Shown: positions 1-7,812, numbered from the stretch's first letter. The stretch is 11,728 bases of DNA from DSOT01 sp052386775 (GCA_052386775.1 JBQTJV010000132.1:1-11728), one strand, 5' to 3'. Notes: generated by a model not told the origin, from the letters alone. Numbers and translations: made by a program.

Positions 1-3000
1 GCCGGTCATGCTTCGAAAGACCCAGCCTTCGGACAGATGCTGTTCCTGTTCGACGAGCCGACGACGGGTCTACACTTCGATGACGTCAGCAAACTGCTGC
101 GGGCCTTTCGCCAGCTCATCGCCGCCGGAAACTCGCTGCTCGTCATCGAGCACAACCTCGACGTGGTCCGCAGCGCCGACTGGCTCATCGACCTGGGTCC
201 CGAGGGTGGCGATGCAGGCGGAGAAGTGGTTTGTGCCGGGACGCCGCGGCAAGTCATGGCCACCACGCGCTCGCACACGGGAAAGGCCCTGCGCGACTAC
301 GAAAGCGCGCTGGCCGGCGTGGCGGTCGGCGCCTTCTTCGGTACGGATCATGGCGCTATTGGAGCGACGCTTCACGCCCCGCCGGCAAACGGTGCCATAC
401 ACGTCCACAAGGCGCGCGAGCACAATCTCAAGAATATCGATGTGGCGTTGCCGCGCGGCAGCTTTACCGTGATCACCGGCGTATCGGGGTCGGGCAAATC
501 GACGCTGGCTTTCGACATCCTGTTTGCGGAGGGCCAGCGGCGTTATCTCGAGTCGCTCAACGCCTACGCCCGCCAGTTCGTGCAGGCCGCGGCCCGTCCG
601 GATGTCGACGCGATCTTCGGCATCCCGCCGACCGTCGCCATCGAGCAGCGCGTGAGCCGCGGCGGCCGCAAGAGCACGGTTGCCACGCTCACCGAGATTT
701 ATCACTTCCTGCGCCTGCTCTACGTGAAGCTCGGGCGACAGCATTGTCCGGACTGCGATGTGCCCATAGAGCCACAGAGCGCAGAAGCCATTGCCGCGCG
801 CATTTTGCGCGACTATCGCGGCACCCGCGTCGGCCTGCTGGCGCCGCTGGTGGTCGCCCGCAAGGGCTATTACACCGATCTTGCGCGCTGGGCGGCGGGC
901 CGTGGCTACAGCCATTTACGGGTGGACGGCGCTTTCCTGCCGACTGCCGCGTGGCCCCGCCTGCCACGCTTCCAGGAACACACCATCGAGCTGCCGGTGG
1001 CGGACATTCACGTCGGTCCCGGGAACGAACGTACGCTGCGCGCTGCGCTGGCCACGGCGCTCGAGGCCGGGCGCGGCGTGGTGCACGTGCTGGGCAACCT
1101 GGAAACACTCGCGCACGCGATGGACCGCGGCGACCCATCGCTCGCCGCAATGACCGAAGCGGTGTTCTCCACCAAGCGCGCGTGCCGCGCCTGCGGCGCC
1201 AGTTTTCCCGAGCTCGATCCCCGTCTTTTTTCCTTCAATTCCAAGCACGGCTGGTGTGCCGAGTGTTACGGCACCGGCCTTGCGCTCGACGAAGTCGGTT
1301 GGGACGAAGAGCGCAGGCGAACCGGCACCGAAGATCACGTGCTCGATTCATGGCTGGAATGGCTGGAAGTCGACGAACCATGCCGCGCCTGTCACGGCAA
1401 GCGCCTGAACCGCGTCGCGCTCGGCGTACGGTATCGGGATCTGTCGATCGCGGATCTCACGGCTCTGCCGGTCTCGGGCGTAAGTGCGTTCTTCAGGGAT
1501 GTGGCGCTCGAGGGCCGCGAAGCCGAGATCGCGCGCGACATTCTCACGGAACTGCACTCGCGGTTGCGTTTCCTTCAGGAAGTGGGGCTTTCCTATCTTG
1601 CGCTGGACCGCTCCGCGCCTACGCTTTCGGGGGGCGAAGCGCAGCGCATCCGGCTTGCGGCACAGCTCGGGTCCAATCTGCGCGGCGTCTGCTACATACT
1701 CGACGAGCCCACAATCGGTCTTCATCCCCGCGACAACCGCGTGCTGCTCGACACGCTGGCGCGTCTTCAGGAAAAAGGCAACACGCTGGTGGTGGTCGAG
1801 CACGACGAGGAAACCATCCGCCGCGCCTCGCACGTCATCGATCTCGGCCCCGGGGCGGGCCGGCGCGGCGGCCATGTCATCGCTTCGGGCTCCGCGCAGG
1901 AATTGGTCAGGCATCCCGAATCGGTCACGGGAAAGTTTCTTGCCGCGCCGCTCCTGCATCCGCTGCATCCGCGCCGCCGCGTCGGCCGCGATACGCCCGT
2001 TCTCCGGATTGCAAGCGCGACACTGCACAATCTCAAGAATATAACCATCGACCTTCCACTGGGCAGGCTCGTAACGGTAACAGGCGTGTCGGGCTCCGGA
2101 AAATCGACACTTGCGCGGGATGTGCTGTACCGCAATCTCCAGCATCTCATCGCCGAACAGCGCATCGGAGCCCGGCGGCGCGCGAAGCAAGACGGACCGC
2201 GAGAGACCGCAGGGTGCCGCAACATAACGGGATGGGAGGCACTCGGGCGCGTGCTGGAGGTCGACCAGACGCCGATCGGCAAGACGCCGCGTTCCTGTCC
2301 CGCGACCTATGTGGGGTTCTGGGACAATGTGCGCAAACTCTACGCCGAAGTGCCCGAGGCGCGGATGCGCGGCTATGGAACGGGCCGCTTTTCGTTCAAC
2401 ACCAAGGGCGGCCGCTGCGAGACCTGCGAAGGCCAGGGGCTGCGCAAGATCGAGATGAGTTTTCTGCCTGACGTGAAGGTGCCCTGCGAATCGTGCCGCG
2501 GCGCCCGTTTCGACCCGGAAACGCTGAGCGTCCGATTCAAGGACAGGTCGATCGGCGACGTGCTCGCGATGAACGTGGACGAGGCGGTCGAATTCTTCAG
2601 CGCCCATCCCGCAATCCACCATTGCCTGCGGCTTCTCCAGGAGGTCGGGCTGGGCTATCTGACGCTGGGCCAGCAGAGCCCGACGCTTTCGGGAGGCGAG
2701 GCGCAGCGGATCAAGCTCGTCACCGAACTCGCCAAGGTGCGCAGCGCCCGCAGTGAACATCATACGCTCTACGTGCTGGACGAGCCGACCGTCGGGCTGC
2801 ATATGGCCGATGTCGAAAAGCTGATCCGCGTCTTGCATCAACTGGTCGATGCCGGCAATACGGTTGTCGTCATCGAACACAATCTCGACATCATGGCCGA
2901 AAGCGACTGGATCATCGATCTGGGGCCGGAAGGCGGCGACGCGGGCGGAGAGGTCGTTGCGATGGGAACGCCGGAGGACCTGATCAGCGCGGCGGCGGCT

Positions 3001-3084
3001 TCCGACCGCGGCACGAAGACCGACCGCTCGCACACCGCGCTCATACTTGCCGGTTTTCTTGCTGCACGGCGGCTCGCGGCATGA
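1..3084 (+). CDS. uvrA: Double-length UvrA-type excinuclease ATPase, 5'-truncated by the window edge
   Basis: The frame is open from base 1 to the TGA at 3082-3084 (1027 codons visible), so the gene begins outside the window. UvrA is the damage-sensing ATPase of nucleotide excision repair and hands DNA to UvrB. Residues 1 to about 110 are the end of one UvrA unit: Walker B DEPTTGLHF, then H-loop VIEHNLD (His codon at 151). After a linker, a second unit starts near residue 135 (HNLKNIDV). It has Walker A GVSGSGKST (478-504 and 2083-2109), ABC signature LSGGEAQRI (1624-1650, and again near 2686), Walker B DEPT (1702 and 2779), H-loop His (1801 and 2878), and CxxC pairs at 745/754, 1183/1192, 1255/1264, 1381/1390, 2416/2425 and 2485/2494. 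A UvrB-binding-like segment lies between about 757 and 1180. The spacer from 1264 to 1381 is only about 39 codons, so most of the usual DNA-binding insertion domain is absent. From memory, double-length UvrA paralogues occur in Betaproteobacteria; the normal length is about 940 residues. Confidence 0.93.
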   Translation, partial: AGHASKDPAFGQMLFLFDEPTTGLHFDDVSKLLRAFRQLIAAGNSLLVIEHNLDVVRSADWLIDLGPEGGDAGGEVVCAGTPRQVMATTRSHTGKALRDYESALAGVAVGAFFGTDHGAIGATLHAPPANGAIHVHKAREHNLKNIDVALPRGSFTVITGVSGSGKSTLAFDILFAEGQRRYLESLNAYARQFVQAAARPDVDAIFGIPPTVAIEQRVSRGGRKSTVATLTEIYHFLRLLYVKLGRQHCPDCDVPIEPQSAEAIAARILRDYRGTRVGLLAPLVVARKGYYTDLARWAAGRGYSHLRVDGAFLPTAAWPRLPRFQEHTIELPVADIHVGPGNERTLRAALATALEAGRGVVHVLGNLETLAHAMDRGDPSLAAMTEAVFSTKRACRACGASFPELDPRLFSFNSKHGWCAECYGTGLALDEVGWDEERRRTGTEDHVLDSWLEWLEVDEPCRACHGKRLNRVALGVRYRDLSIADLTALPVSGVSAFFRDVALEGREAEIARDILTELHSRLRFLQEVGLSYLALDRSAPTLSGGEAQRIRLAAQLGSNLRGVCYILDEPTIGLHPRDNRVLLDTLARLQEKGNTLVVVEHDEETIRRASHVIDLGPGAGRRGGHVIASGSAQELVRHPESVTGKFLAAPLLHPLHPRRRVGRDTPVLRIASATLHNLKNITIDLPLGRLVTVTGVSGSGKSTLARDVLYRNLQHLIAEQRIGARRRAKQDGPRETAGCRNITGWEALGRVLEVDQTPIGKTPRSCPATYVGFWDNVRKLYAEVPEARMRGYGTGRFSFNTKGGRCETCEGQGLRKIEMSFLPDVKVPCESCRGARFDPETLSVRFKDRSIGDVLAMNVDEAVEFFSAHPAIHHCLRLLQEVGLGYLTLGQQSPTLSGGEAQRIKLVTELAKVRSARSEHHTLYVLDEPTVGLHMADVEKLIRVLHQLVDAGNTVVVIEHNLDIMAESDWIIDLGPEGGDAGGEVVAMGTPEDLISAAAASDRGTKTDRSHTALILAGFLAARRLAA

Positions 3085-3151
3085 TATCGGCATGCCTGGT
3101 GGAACGTCGATTCCCAAGTCGAGTCCATAGTCTGCATGCCTGTCCGTCCGC

Positions 3152-3157
3152 AAGGAG
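3152..3157 (+). promoter_or_regulatory. Ribosome binding site deciding the META lipoprotein start
   Basis: AAGGAG lies seven bases before the ATG at 3165. It supports that start over the in-frame ATG at 3081, which overlaps the uvrA stop and would add 28 residues ahead of an otherwise normal lipoprotein signal. Confidence 0.8.
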
Positions 3158-3164
3158 AAGCACG

Positions 3165-3647
3165 ATGCCCTCTTTTGTCCCGCGCCTTCGATGGGTCCGC
3201 GTAACGGCTGTCCTCCTCATTGCCGGCTGTACCGTGCCCCCGCCCACCGAGGTGCCGCGGGAACCCGCACCGGTGCCCAGGATTCCGGTTACCGCGGCGG
3301 ACGGCACTTGGGAAATGACCGGCTCGACGTTCGTCGGCGCCGGCCGAATACCCGGCGTGCCGCGCGCCACGCTGGCCTTCGAAGCAGGCCGCGTTTCCGC
3401 CTACAGCGGCTGCAACCGCGCGAGCGGCAGCGCCTACCACGTCGGCGGGCGGCTGGAAGTCTCCGCATTGACCGCCACGCGCCGCGCTTGCGTCGAGCCG
3501 CTCGGTACCTTCGAGACCCGATACTTCAACCTGCTGCGCGCAAATCCGGTGTATCGCAGGGAAGGCAACATCCTGATGCTGCTGGATGAAAAACACAACG
3601 CGACGTTCCGGCGCGCCGGCGCAGACAGTGCTGCCGGCAAACCGTAA
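3165..3647 (+). CDS. META-domain (HslJ-like) lipoprotein
   Basis: This is a 160-residue predicted lipoprotein. The N-terminus has Arg residues, a short hydrophobic stretch (VTAVLL) and the lipobox LIAGC, with the acylated Cys near residue 22. A proline-rich linker (PPPTEVPREPAPVP) follows and then a META domain. The domain shows the family pattern: W of GTWEMTGS, the SGCNRASGSA motif, a TATRRAC segment, a conserved E in FETRYFNLL, and a closing hydrophobic strand (ILMLLD). META/HslJ proteins are small envelope proteins; E. coli HslJ is heat-inducible and linked to novobiocin resistance, but no biochemical activity is firmly known. The start is set by the AAGGAG site. The gene begins 80 bases after uvrA and ends 17 bases before pdxH, so read-through in either direction is possible. 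Function in this organism is not known. Confidence 0.85.
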   Translation: MPSFVPRLRWVRVTAVLLIAGCTVPPPTEVPREPAPVPRIPVTAADGTWEMTGSTFVGAGRIPGVPRATLAFEAGRVSAYSGCNRASGSAYHVGGRLEVSALTATRRACVEPLGTFETRYFNLLRANPVYRREGNILMLLDEKHNATFRRAGADSAAGKP

Positions 3648-3652
3648 CCGGA

Positions 3653-3658
3653 TACAAT
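3653..3658 (+). promoter_or_regulatory. Possible -10 box directly ahead of pdxH
   Basis: TACAAT matches TATAAT at 5 of 6 positions and lies seven bases before the GTG start of pdxH. No convincing -35 box is visible at 16-18 bases upstream. If used, transcription would start at about the start codon, giving a leaderless or almost leaderless mRNA. This fits the lack of a Shine-Dalgarno sequence, but it is only an inference. Confidence 0.3.
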
Positions 3659-3664
3659 CCCTGT

Positions 3665-4279
3665 GTGGAGCCCGATCCTCGAGCACTGACCGAAGCAGCC
3701 ATCGATCACGACCCGATTGCGCAATTCGCAGCGTGGTACCGGGAAGCGTGCGCGGTGGAAAAGCCGCTGCCCCACGCCGCCGCCCTCGCCACCGCCAGCA
3801 CGGGCGGCACACCCTCGGTGCGCATGGTGCTTCTGAAAGGCTTCGATACCGAGGGCTTCGTCTTTTTTACCAATTATCACAGCCGGAAAGGCCGCGACCT
3901 CGAGACGAACGATCAGGCGAGCCTGCTGTTCTACTGGGGTACCCTGGAACGGCAAGTCCGCGTGGAAGGTCGCGTGGCGAAAGTATCGGCGCGTGAATCG
4001 GATGATTACTTTCAGACCCGGCCACGCGGCAGCCAGCTTTCTGCGTGCGCGTCGCCGCAGAGCGAGGTCATCGCGGACCGCGCGGAGATCGAATCGCGTT
4101 ACGCTGCCGCCGGCCGAAAGCATCCCGATGCCGTCGCGCGCCCGCCGCACTGGGGCGGTTACCGCCTGGCGCCCTCGGCGATGGAATTCTGGCAAGGCCG
4201 GTCCGACCGGCTCCACGACCGCTTGCGCTATGCCCGCGGACGCGACGGAAGCTGGCTGCTGGAGCGGCTCGCCCCCTAG
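3665..4279 (+). CDS. pdxH: Pyridoxamine/pyridoxine 5'-phosphate oxidase
   Basis: PdxH uses FMN and oxygen to oxidise pyridoxamine 5'-phosphate or pyridoxine 5'-phosphate to pyridoxal 5'-phosphate. It is the last step of vitamin B6 synthesis and salvage, and a cytosolic homodimer. The 204-residue product covers the whole family (E. coli about 218). Visible motifs in order are SVRMVLLKGFD and FFTNYHSRKG (FMN phosphate contacts), LLFYW, RQVRVEGRV, YFQTRPRGSQLSACAS, then HWGGYRL, EFWQGRSDRLHDR and a closing WLLERLAP. RLHDR carries the Arg and His of the PLP/FMN site. The start is GTG at 3665; no upstream ATG or GTG is available in frame and the next Met is inside the core fold. No good Shine-Dalgarno is seen. 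The gene converges on gor, with 15 bases between the two stop codons and no obvious terminator. Confidence 0.95.
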   Translation: MEPDPRALTEAAIDHDPIAQFAAWYREACAVEKPLPHAAALATASTGGTPSVRMVLLKGFDTEGFVFFTNYHSRKGRDLETNDQASLLFYWGTLERQVRVEGRVAKVSARESDDYFQTRPRGSQLSACASPQSEVIADRAEIESRYAAAGRKHPDAVARPPHWGGYRLAPSAMEFWQGRSDRLHDRLRYARGRDGSWLLERLAP

Positions 4280-4294
4280 GTCCGATCCGCGCGC

Positions 4295-5650
4295 CTAAGC
4301 TGGCGCTGCGGGTTCGCGCATCGTCACGAATTCTTCCGCCGTAGTGGGATGAATGCCGATGGTGGCATCGAGCTGGCGCTTGGTGGCGCCACAGTTGAGT
4401 GCCAGCGCAAACCCCTGGATGATCTCACCCGCTTCGGGCCCCACCATGTGCACGCCGAGCACGCGCTCGGTGGCCTGATCCACCACCAGCTTCATCAGCA
4501 CTTTCTCGGCCCTTCCGGTCAGGGTGTGCTTTAGCGGCGTGAATGCCGTGCGATAGATCGTCACGTTCGATCCGCGGCGGCGCGCCTCCGCTTCGGAGAG
4601 CCCGACGGTCCCGACGTTGGGGTGACTGAATATCGTGGTCGCTATGTTTTCGTAGCTGACCGCCCGCCCCCCCGGCTTGAAGAGGCGCTCCGCGACCGCC
4701 ATGCCCTCCGCGAGCGCGACCGGCGTCAGCAGCACCCGGTCGGTCGCATCACCGATTGCGTGTATGGAGGGCACGCTGGACTGATAGTTGGCATCGACGA
4801 TGACGGCGCCGTTTTCCCGGAGTTTGACGCCGGCTTCCTCCAGACCGAGATGGCGCGTATTCGGTGCGCGTCCCGTCGCCAGCATCACGCCATCCGCCGC
4901 CAGCGCGGTACCGTCAGTGAGCTTCACCACGCAGGGATCAGCGCGCTCTATCGCCGCGATGTCGGTGTTGTAGAGAATGCGAATGCCTTTCGCGGACATC
5001 TGCTCGCCGAGGAAACGGCCGAGATCCGCGTCGAATGCCTTGAGCAAGCGCTCGCTGCGATAGACCAGTGTGGTATTCGCCCCGAGCCCATTGAAGATGG
5101 AGGCGAACTCCACCGCGATGTAGCCGCCGCCGATGATCACCACGCGCGCCGGCAGTTGCGGCAGATGAAAGGCCTCGTTGGACGTAAAAGCGAGTTCGGC
5201 GCCCCTGATGGCGGGCTTGACCGGCCACCCGCCTGTGGCAACCAGGATGTGCGAACTGGTGATGCGCCTGCCGTCGACCTCGACCGTATGGGGATCGATG
5301 ACGCGGGCGCGGGCGCGCAGAATTTCAACTCCGGAGGCTTTGAGTATCTTTTCGTACACGCCATTGAGGCGCGCGATTTCGCGGTCCTTGTTTGCAATCA
5401 GCACCTGCCAGTCGAATTGCGCGGGCGGCAAGCGCCAGCCGTAATTTCTGGCGTCTTCGAAATCTTCATGAAAGTGGGCGGCATACGACAAGAGTTTCTT
5501 GGGAATGCAGCCGACATTGACGCAGGTGCCTCCCAGATAGCGCTCCTCGGCGATCGCGACGCGCGCTCCGCTTCCAGCCGCCCAGCGGGCTGCGCTCACG
5601 CCTCCTGATCCGGCACCGATCGTAACCAGATCGTAATCGTATTGAGCCAT
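4295..5650 (-). CDS. gor: Glutathione-disulfide reductase
   Basis: This flavoprotein uses NADPH to reduce oxidised glutathione, keeping the cytosolic thiol pool reduced. The 451-residue product matches the family length (E. coli 450). Near the N-terminus is the FAD-binding GAGSGGVSAAR, then the redox-active disulfide motif GGTCVNVGCIPKK. In the middle is the second nucleotide fold IIGGGYIAVEFASIFNGLGA, followed by YRSERLLKAFD, whose Arg residues suit NADPH rather than NADH. The C-terminal dimer domain ends with HPTTAEEFVT, carrying the catalytic His-Glu pair. The ATG whose complement is 5648-5650 is preferred because AAGGAA (complement of 5655-5660) precedes it; the frame stays open to 5743, but those 31 extra residues are not family sequence. 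Thioredoxin reductase and lipoamide dehydrogenase are less likely given TCVNVGC and the Arg pattern. A TATCAT (complement of 5681-5686) could be the -10 box, but no -35 is clear. Confidence 0.96.
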   Translation of the reverse strand: MAQYDYDLVTIGAGSGGVSAARWAAGSGARVAIAEERYLGGTCVNVGCIPKKLLSYAAHFHEDFEDARNYGWRLPPAQFDWQVLIANKDREIARLNGVYEKILKASGVEILRARARVIDPHTVEVDGRRITSSHILVATGGWPVKPAIRGAELAFTSNEAFHLPQLPARVVIIGGGYIAVEFASIFNGLGANTTLVYRSERLLKAFDADLGRFLGEQMSAKGIRILYNTDIAAIERADPCVVKLTDGTALAADGVMLATGRAPNTRHLGLEEAGVKLRENGAVIVDANYQSSVPSIHAIGDATDRVLLTPVALAEGMAVAERLFKPGGRAVSYENIATTIFSHPNVGTVGLSEAEARRRGSNVTIYRTAFTPLKHTLTGRAEKVLMKLVVDQATERVLGVHMVGPEAGEIIQGFALALNCGATKRQLDATIGIHPTTAEEFVTMREPAAPA

Positions 5651-5742
5651 GGGGTTCCTTGTGATGCTGCCGTCGTGCCCATGATAATCGATGAACCCTC
5701 GTTCACGCCGGCCGACATGCACGCAGGCCTGGGAGAGGCGCA

Positions 5743-5751
5743 TGCTATCAT
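5743..5751 (+). promoter_or_regulatory. Possible extended -10 promoter for the diguanylate cyclase gene
   Basis: TGCTATCAT fits an extended -10 element (TGn plus a hexamer matching TATAAT at 5 of 6). No good -35 is visible, which extended -10 promoters tolerate. It would start transcription near 5758 and leave a leader of roughly 85 bases before the ATG at 5844. It lies in the 193-base divergent gor/diguanylate cyclase spacer, which otherwise shows nothing distinctive. Confidence 0.35.
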
Positions 5752-5843
5752 CGCCCTCAACATGACATCGTTATCCGGCCACTGATTCTCGGGAAGCCTC
5801 CCGCAGCGGATGTCGAATAACGCCACTTGAGCCCGGGTACCGC

Positions 5844-7073
5844 ATGACTCTCAACCCGGCATTGCTCCAGCTCGCCGTGCCGGCAACGGTATTGGTGGCC
5901 GCTTATCTGCTGATCCCGCAAGTTGCGGCACTGCCCGTCTCGTTGTCAGGATTGCGCCATTACGGTCCCTACTTCGTAATCGCCATCGGCATCGCGGTCA
6001 GCGTCGCGTTTCAGCGCGGGCGCGCCTTGTTTGCTCTGCTGACGCTCGCGGCCGCTCAGCTGGCGCGCCAGCTTTATTTACAGCCCGGCTCATCACCGGC
6101 AGCAGCGTACAGCGCCTTCGCTGCGCTCTGCGTATTCGTACCGTTCAATCTTGCGGCGCTGAGTCTGCTGGAGGAGCGCGGCATGTTCAACCGTCATGGC
6201 CTCCAGCGCATCGCGATCCTGCTCGCGCAGATCGCCTTCTGTGCCGGGATCTTGCTCTGGGGCAAGGGCGGGTTCGCATCCGCGGTCTACGCAACGGTGC
6301 TCGAAACGAAGCTGCTTGCGGCATCGCCGGTGCCGCAGTTGGGATTGCTTGCAATAGGGCTCGCGCTGTCCGTGGCATTCGTCGCCTGGCTGTACAAGCG
6401 GACGACCATCGATCTCGGGCTCGCCAGCGCCATTGTCGCTTTCGGCCTTGCTGCGAACGGCGTCACGTCCGTCAACGCTTTTGAGACATTCATGGCAGCC
6501 GGTGCGCTCGTCGTCACGATCGCGGTGATGCAGGATACCTTCCGCATGGCCTTCCGCGACGAGCTTACCGGCCTGCCCAGCCGTCGCGCGCTCAACGAGC
6601 GGCTCGCGCGCCTGCCTCGCCGTTTTGCAACTGCCATGATAGACGTGGATCGCTTCAAGGGGCTGAACGACCGCTTTGGCCACGACGTGGGCGATCAGGT
6701 GCTCAAACTGGTCGCCACACGCCTGGCGCGCGTCGGTGGCGGCGGCAGGATCTACCGCTACGGCGGCGAAGAATTCACCGTGCTCTTTCCCGGGAAGTCG
6801 GCGGATGAAGCGCTTCCGCATCTCGAAGCGTTGCGCCGCGATGTCGCGGAATACAAGCTGTCGCTGCGCGACCCGGAGCGGACGGACGTACCCACCCGCG
6901 CCGAAATGAAAAAACGTGGCGAGGGTTCCGCAGGCCGCCCGGTGTCGGTGACGATCAGTATCGGCGTTGCGGACAGAGAAGACCGCGCGACCCGACCCGA
7001 AGAGGTAATCCAGGCCGCGGACCAAGCGCTATATCGCGCCAAGCACCGCGGGCGCAACCAGGTGAGTCGATGA
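5844..7073 (+). CDS. Membrane-anchored diguanylate cyclase (GGEEF)
   Basis: This protein should make cyclic di-GMP from two GTP. The 409-residue product starts with about eight hydrophobic helices (residues roughly 8-230) in the inner membrane that match no sensor domain I can name. The GGDEF domain begins at FRDELTGLPSRRALNE. The metal-binding DVD is at residues 267-269, then DRFKGLNDRFGHDVGDQV, and the active-site loop RYGGEEF has GGEEF at 307-311. VSVTISIGVA and ADQALYRAKHRGRNQV close the fold. The residues where an RxxD inhibitory site would sit, just ahead of the active loop, are glycines, so product feedback at the I-site looks absent. A charged insert (LRDPERTDVPTRAEMKKRG) splits the later part of the domain; a subgroup of proteobacterial cyclases has a similar basic insert. 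No EAL domain is present. The Shine-Dalgarno is weak, so the ATG start is somewhat uncertain. Confidence 0.92.
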   Translation: MTLNPALLQLAVPATVLVAAYLLIPQVAALPVSLSGLRHYGPYFVIAIGIAVSVAFQRGRALFALLTLAAAQLARQLYLQPGSSPAAAYSAFAALCVFVPFNLAALSLLEERGMFNRHGLQRIAILLAQIAFCAGILLWGKGGFASAVYATVLETKLLAASPVPQLGLLAIGLALSVAFVAWLYKRTTIDLGLASAIVAFGLAANGVTSVNAFETFMAAGALVVTIAVMQDTFRMAFRDELTGLPSRRALNERLARLPRRFATAMIDVDRFKGLNDRFGHDVGDQVLKLVATRLARVGGGGRIYRYGGEEFTVLFPGKSADEALPHLEALRRDVAEYKLSLRDPERTDVPTRAEMKKRGEGSAGRPVSVTISIGVADREDRATRPEEVIQAADQALYRAKHRGRNQVSR

Positions 7074-7128
7074 TGGCCTGCGTTATCCGGTCAATCCCCG
7101 TGAATCCGCGCAAAAAAGGAAATCGTGC

Positions 7129-7809
7129 ATGAATCCGATGACCCACCTGCTCCTTGCGGCAGCGGCATTCCTGATCACCCATTATGTCTCCAGCACGCCG
7201 TTGCGCTCGCGGCTCGTGCGCCTGCTCGGCACAAACGGCTACGTGCTGCTGTATAGCGCCATCGCGTTCGCAACACTCGGTGCAATGGTATGGGCATACT
7301 ACCGCGCGCCGTACCTCGGCTTGTGGCATGTCCCCGCTTTGCGCCATGCCCCGCTGGTTGTCATGCCGCTCGCGTTCATTCTCGTTGTTTGCGGCGTGCT
7401 CATGCGCAACCCCACCGCGGTGGGCGCAGAGAAACTGCTGCGCAGCGGTGATGCGGTGCGCGGCGTGTTGCGCATAACGCGCCATCCGGTCATGTGGGGC
7501 ATAACGCTGTGGGCGGGCAGCCATATCTTGGCGCGCGGTGATGCGGCCACCGTCGTATTCTTCGGCAGCCTCTTGGTGCTCGCCCTGTGCGGCACAGTCC
7601 TCATCGATCGCCGCAAGCGCGCGGCACTCGAGACGGACTGGGCGCGGTTTGCGGAGGCTACGTCCAACGTGCCGTTCGTCGCCATACTGGCCGGCCGAAA
7701 CCGATTCAGTGCAGCCGAGATCGGCTGGGCCCGTCCGCTGCTGGCACTTCTTCTCTACGGGCTCATCCTGTGGTTCCATGCGCCGCTGTTCGGCGCACGG
7801 CCATACTGA
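7129..7809 (+). CDS. NnrU family integral membrane protein
   Basis: This is a 226-residue polytopic membrane protein with about six hydrophobic segments (near residues 4-20, 38-58, 75-92, 118-134, 138-158 and 205-220). It matches the NnrU family in LLLAAAAFLITHY at the start and in the central block RITRHPVMWGITLWAGSHILARGD, followed by a hydrophobic helix and DRRKRAALE. NnrU was named in denitrifying alphaproteobacteria, where it is tied to nitrite and nitric oxide reductase expression, but many family members sit in genomes or loci without denitrification genes, as here. RHPVMWG (residues 118-124) resembles the RHP motif of membrane methyltransferases of the isoprenylcysteine type; that link is my inference. 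The start is supported by AAAGGA at 7115-7120. It lies 55 bases after the diguanylate cyclase gene and could be cotranscribed with it. It ends 3 bases from the egtB remnant on the other strand. Confidence 0.85.
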   Translation: MNPMTHLLLAAAAFLITHYVSSTPLRSRLVRLLGTNGYVLLYSAIAFATLGAMVWAYYRAPYLGLWHVPALRHAPLVVMPLAFILVVCGVLMRNPTAVGAEKLLRSGDAVRGVLRITRHPVMWGITLWAGSHILARGDAATVVFFGSLLVLALCGTVLIDRRKRAALETDWARFAEATSNVPFVAILAGRNRFSAAEIGWARPLLALLLYGLILWFHAPLFGARPY

Positions 7810-7812
7810 GGC

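Noticed and set aside
6..278. Possible sequencing frameshift separating two uvrA genes at the left edge
   Set aside because: The frame is continuous and the family match passes through both the end of unit one and the start of unit two, so a true fusion is the simpler reading.
1348..3153. Long open frame of 601 codons on the minus strand
   Set aside because: It is antisense to the well-supported uvrA gene, has no recognisable domain, and reflects codon bias in GC-rich DNA. The same applies to 231-2471 (+).
4622..5608. Open frame of 328 codons on the plus strand
   Set aside because: It lies wholly antisense to gor, whose active-site and cofactor motifs are intact, and its product resembles no family.
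5651..5743. Longer start for gor
   Set aside because: The 31 extra residues match nothing in glutathione reductases, while the start at 5650 has a ribosome site and the standard N-terminus.
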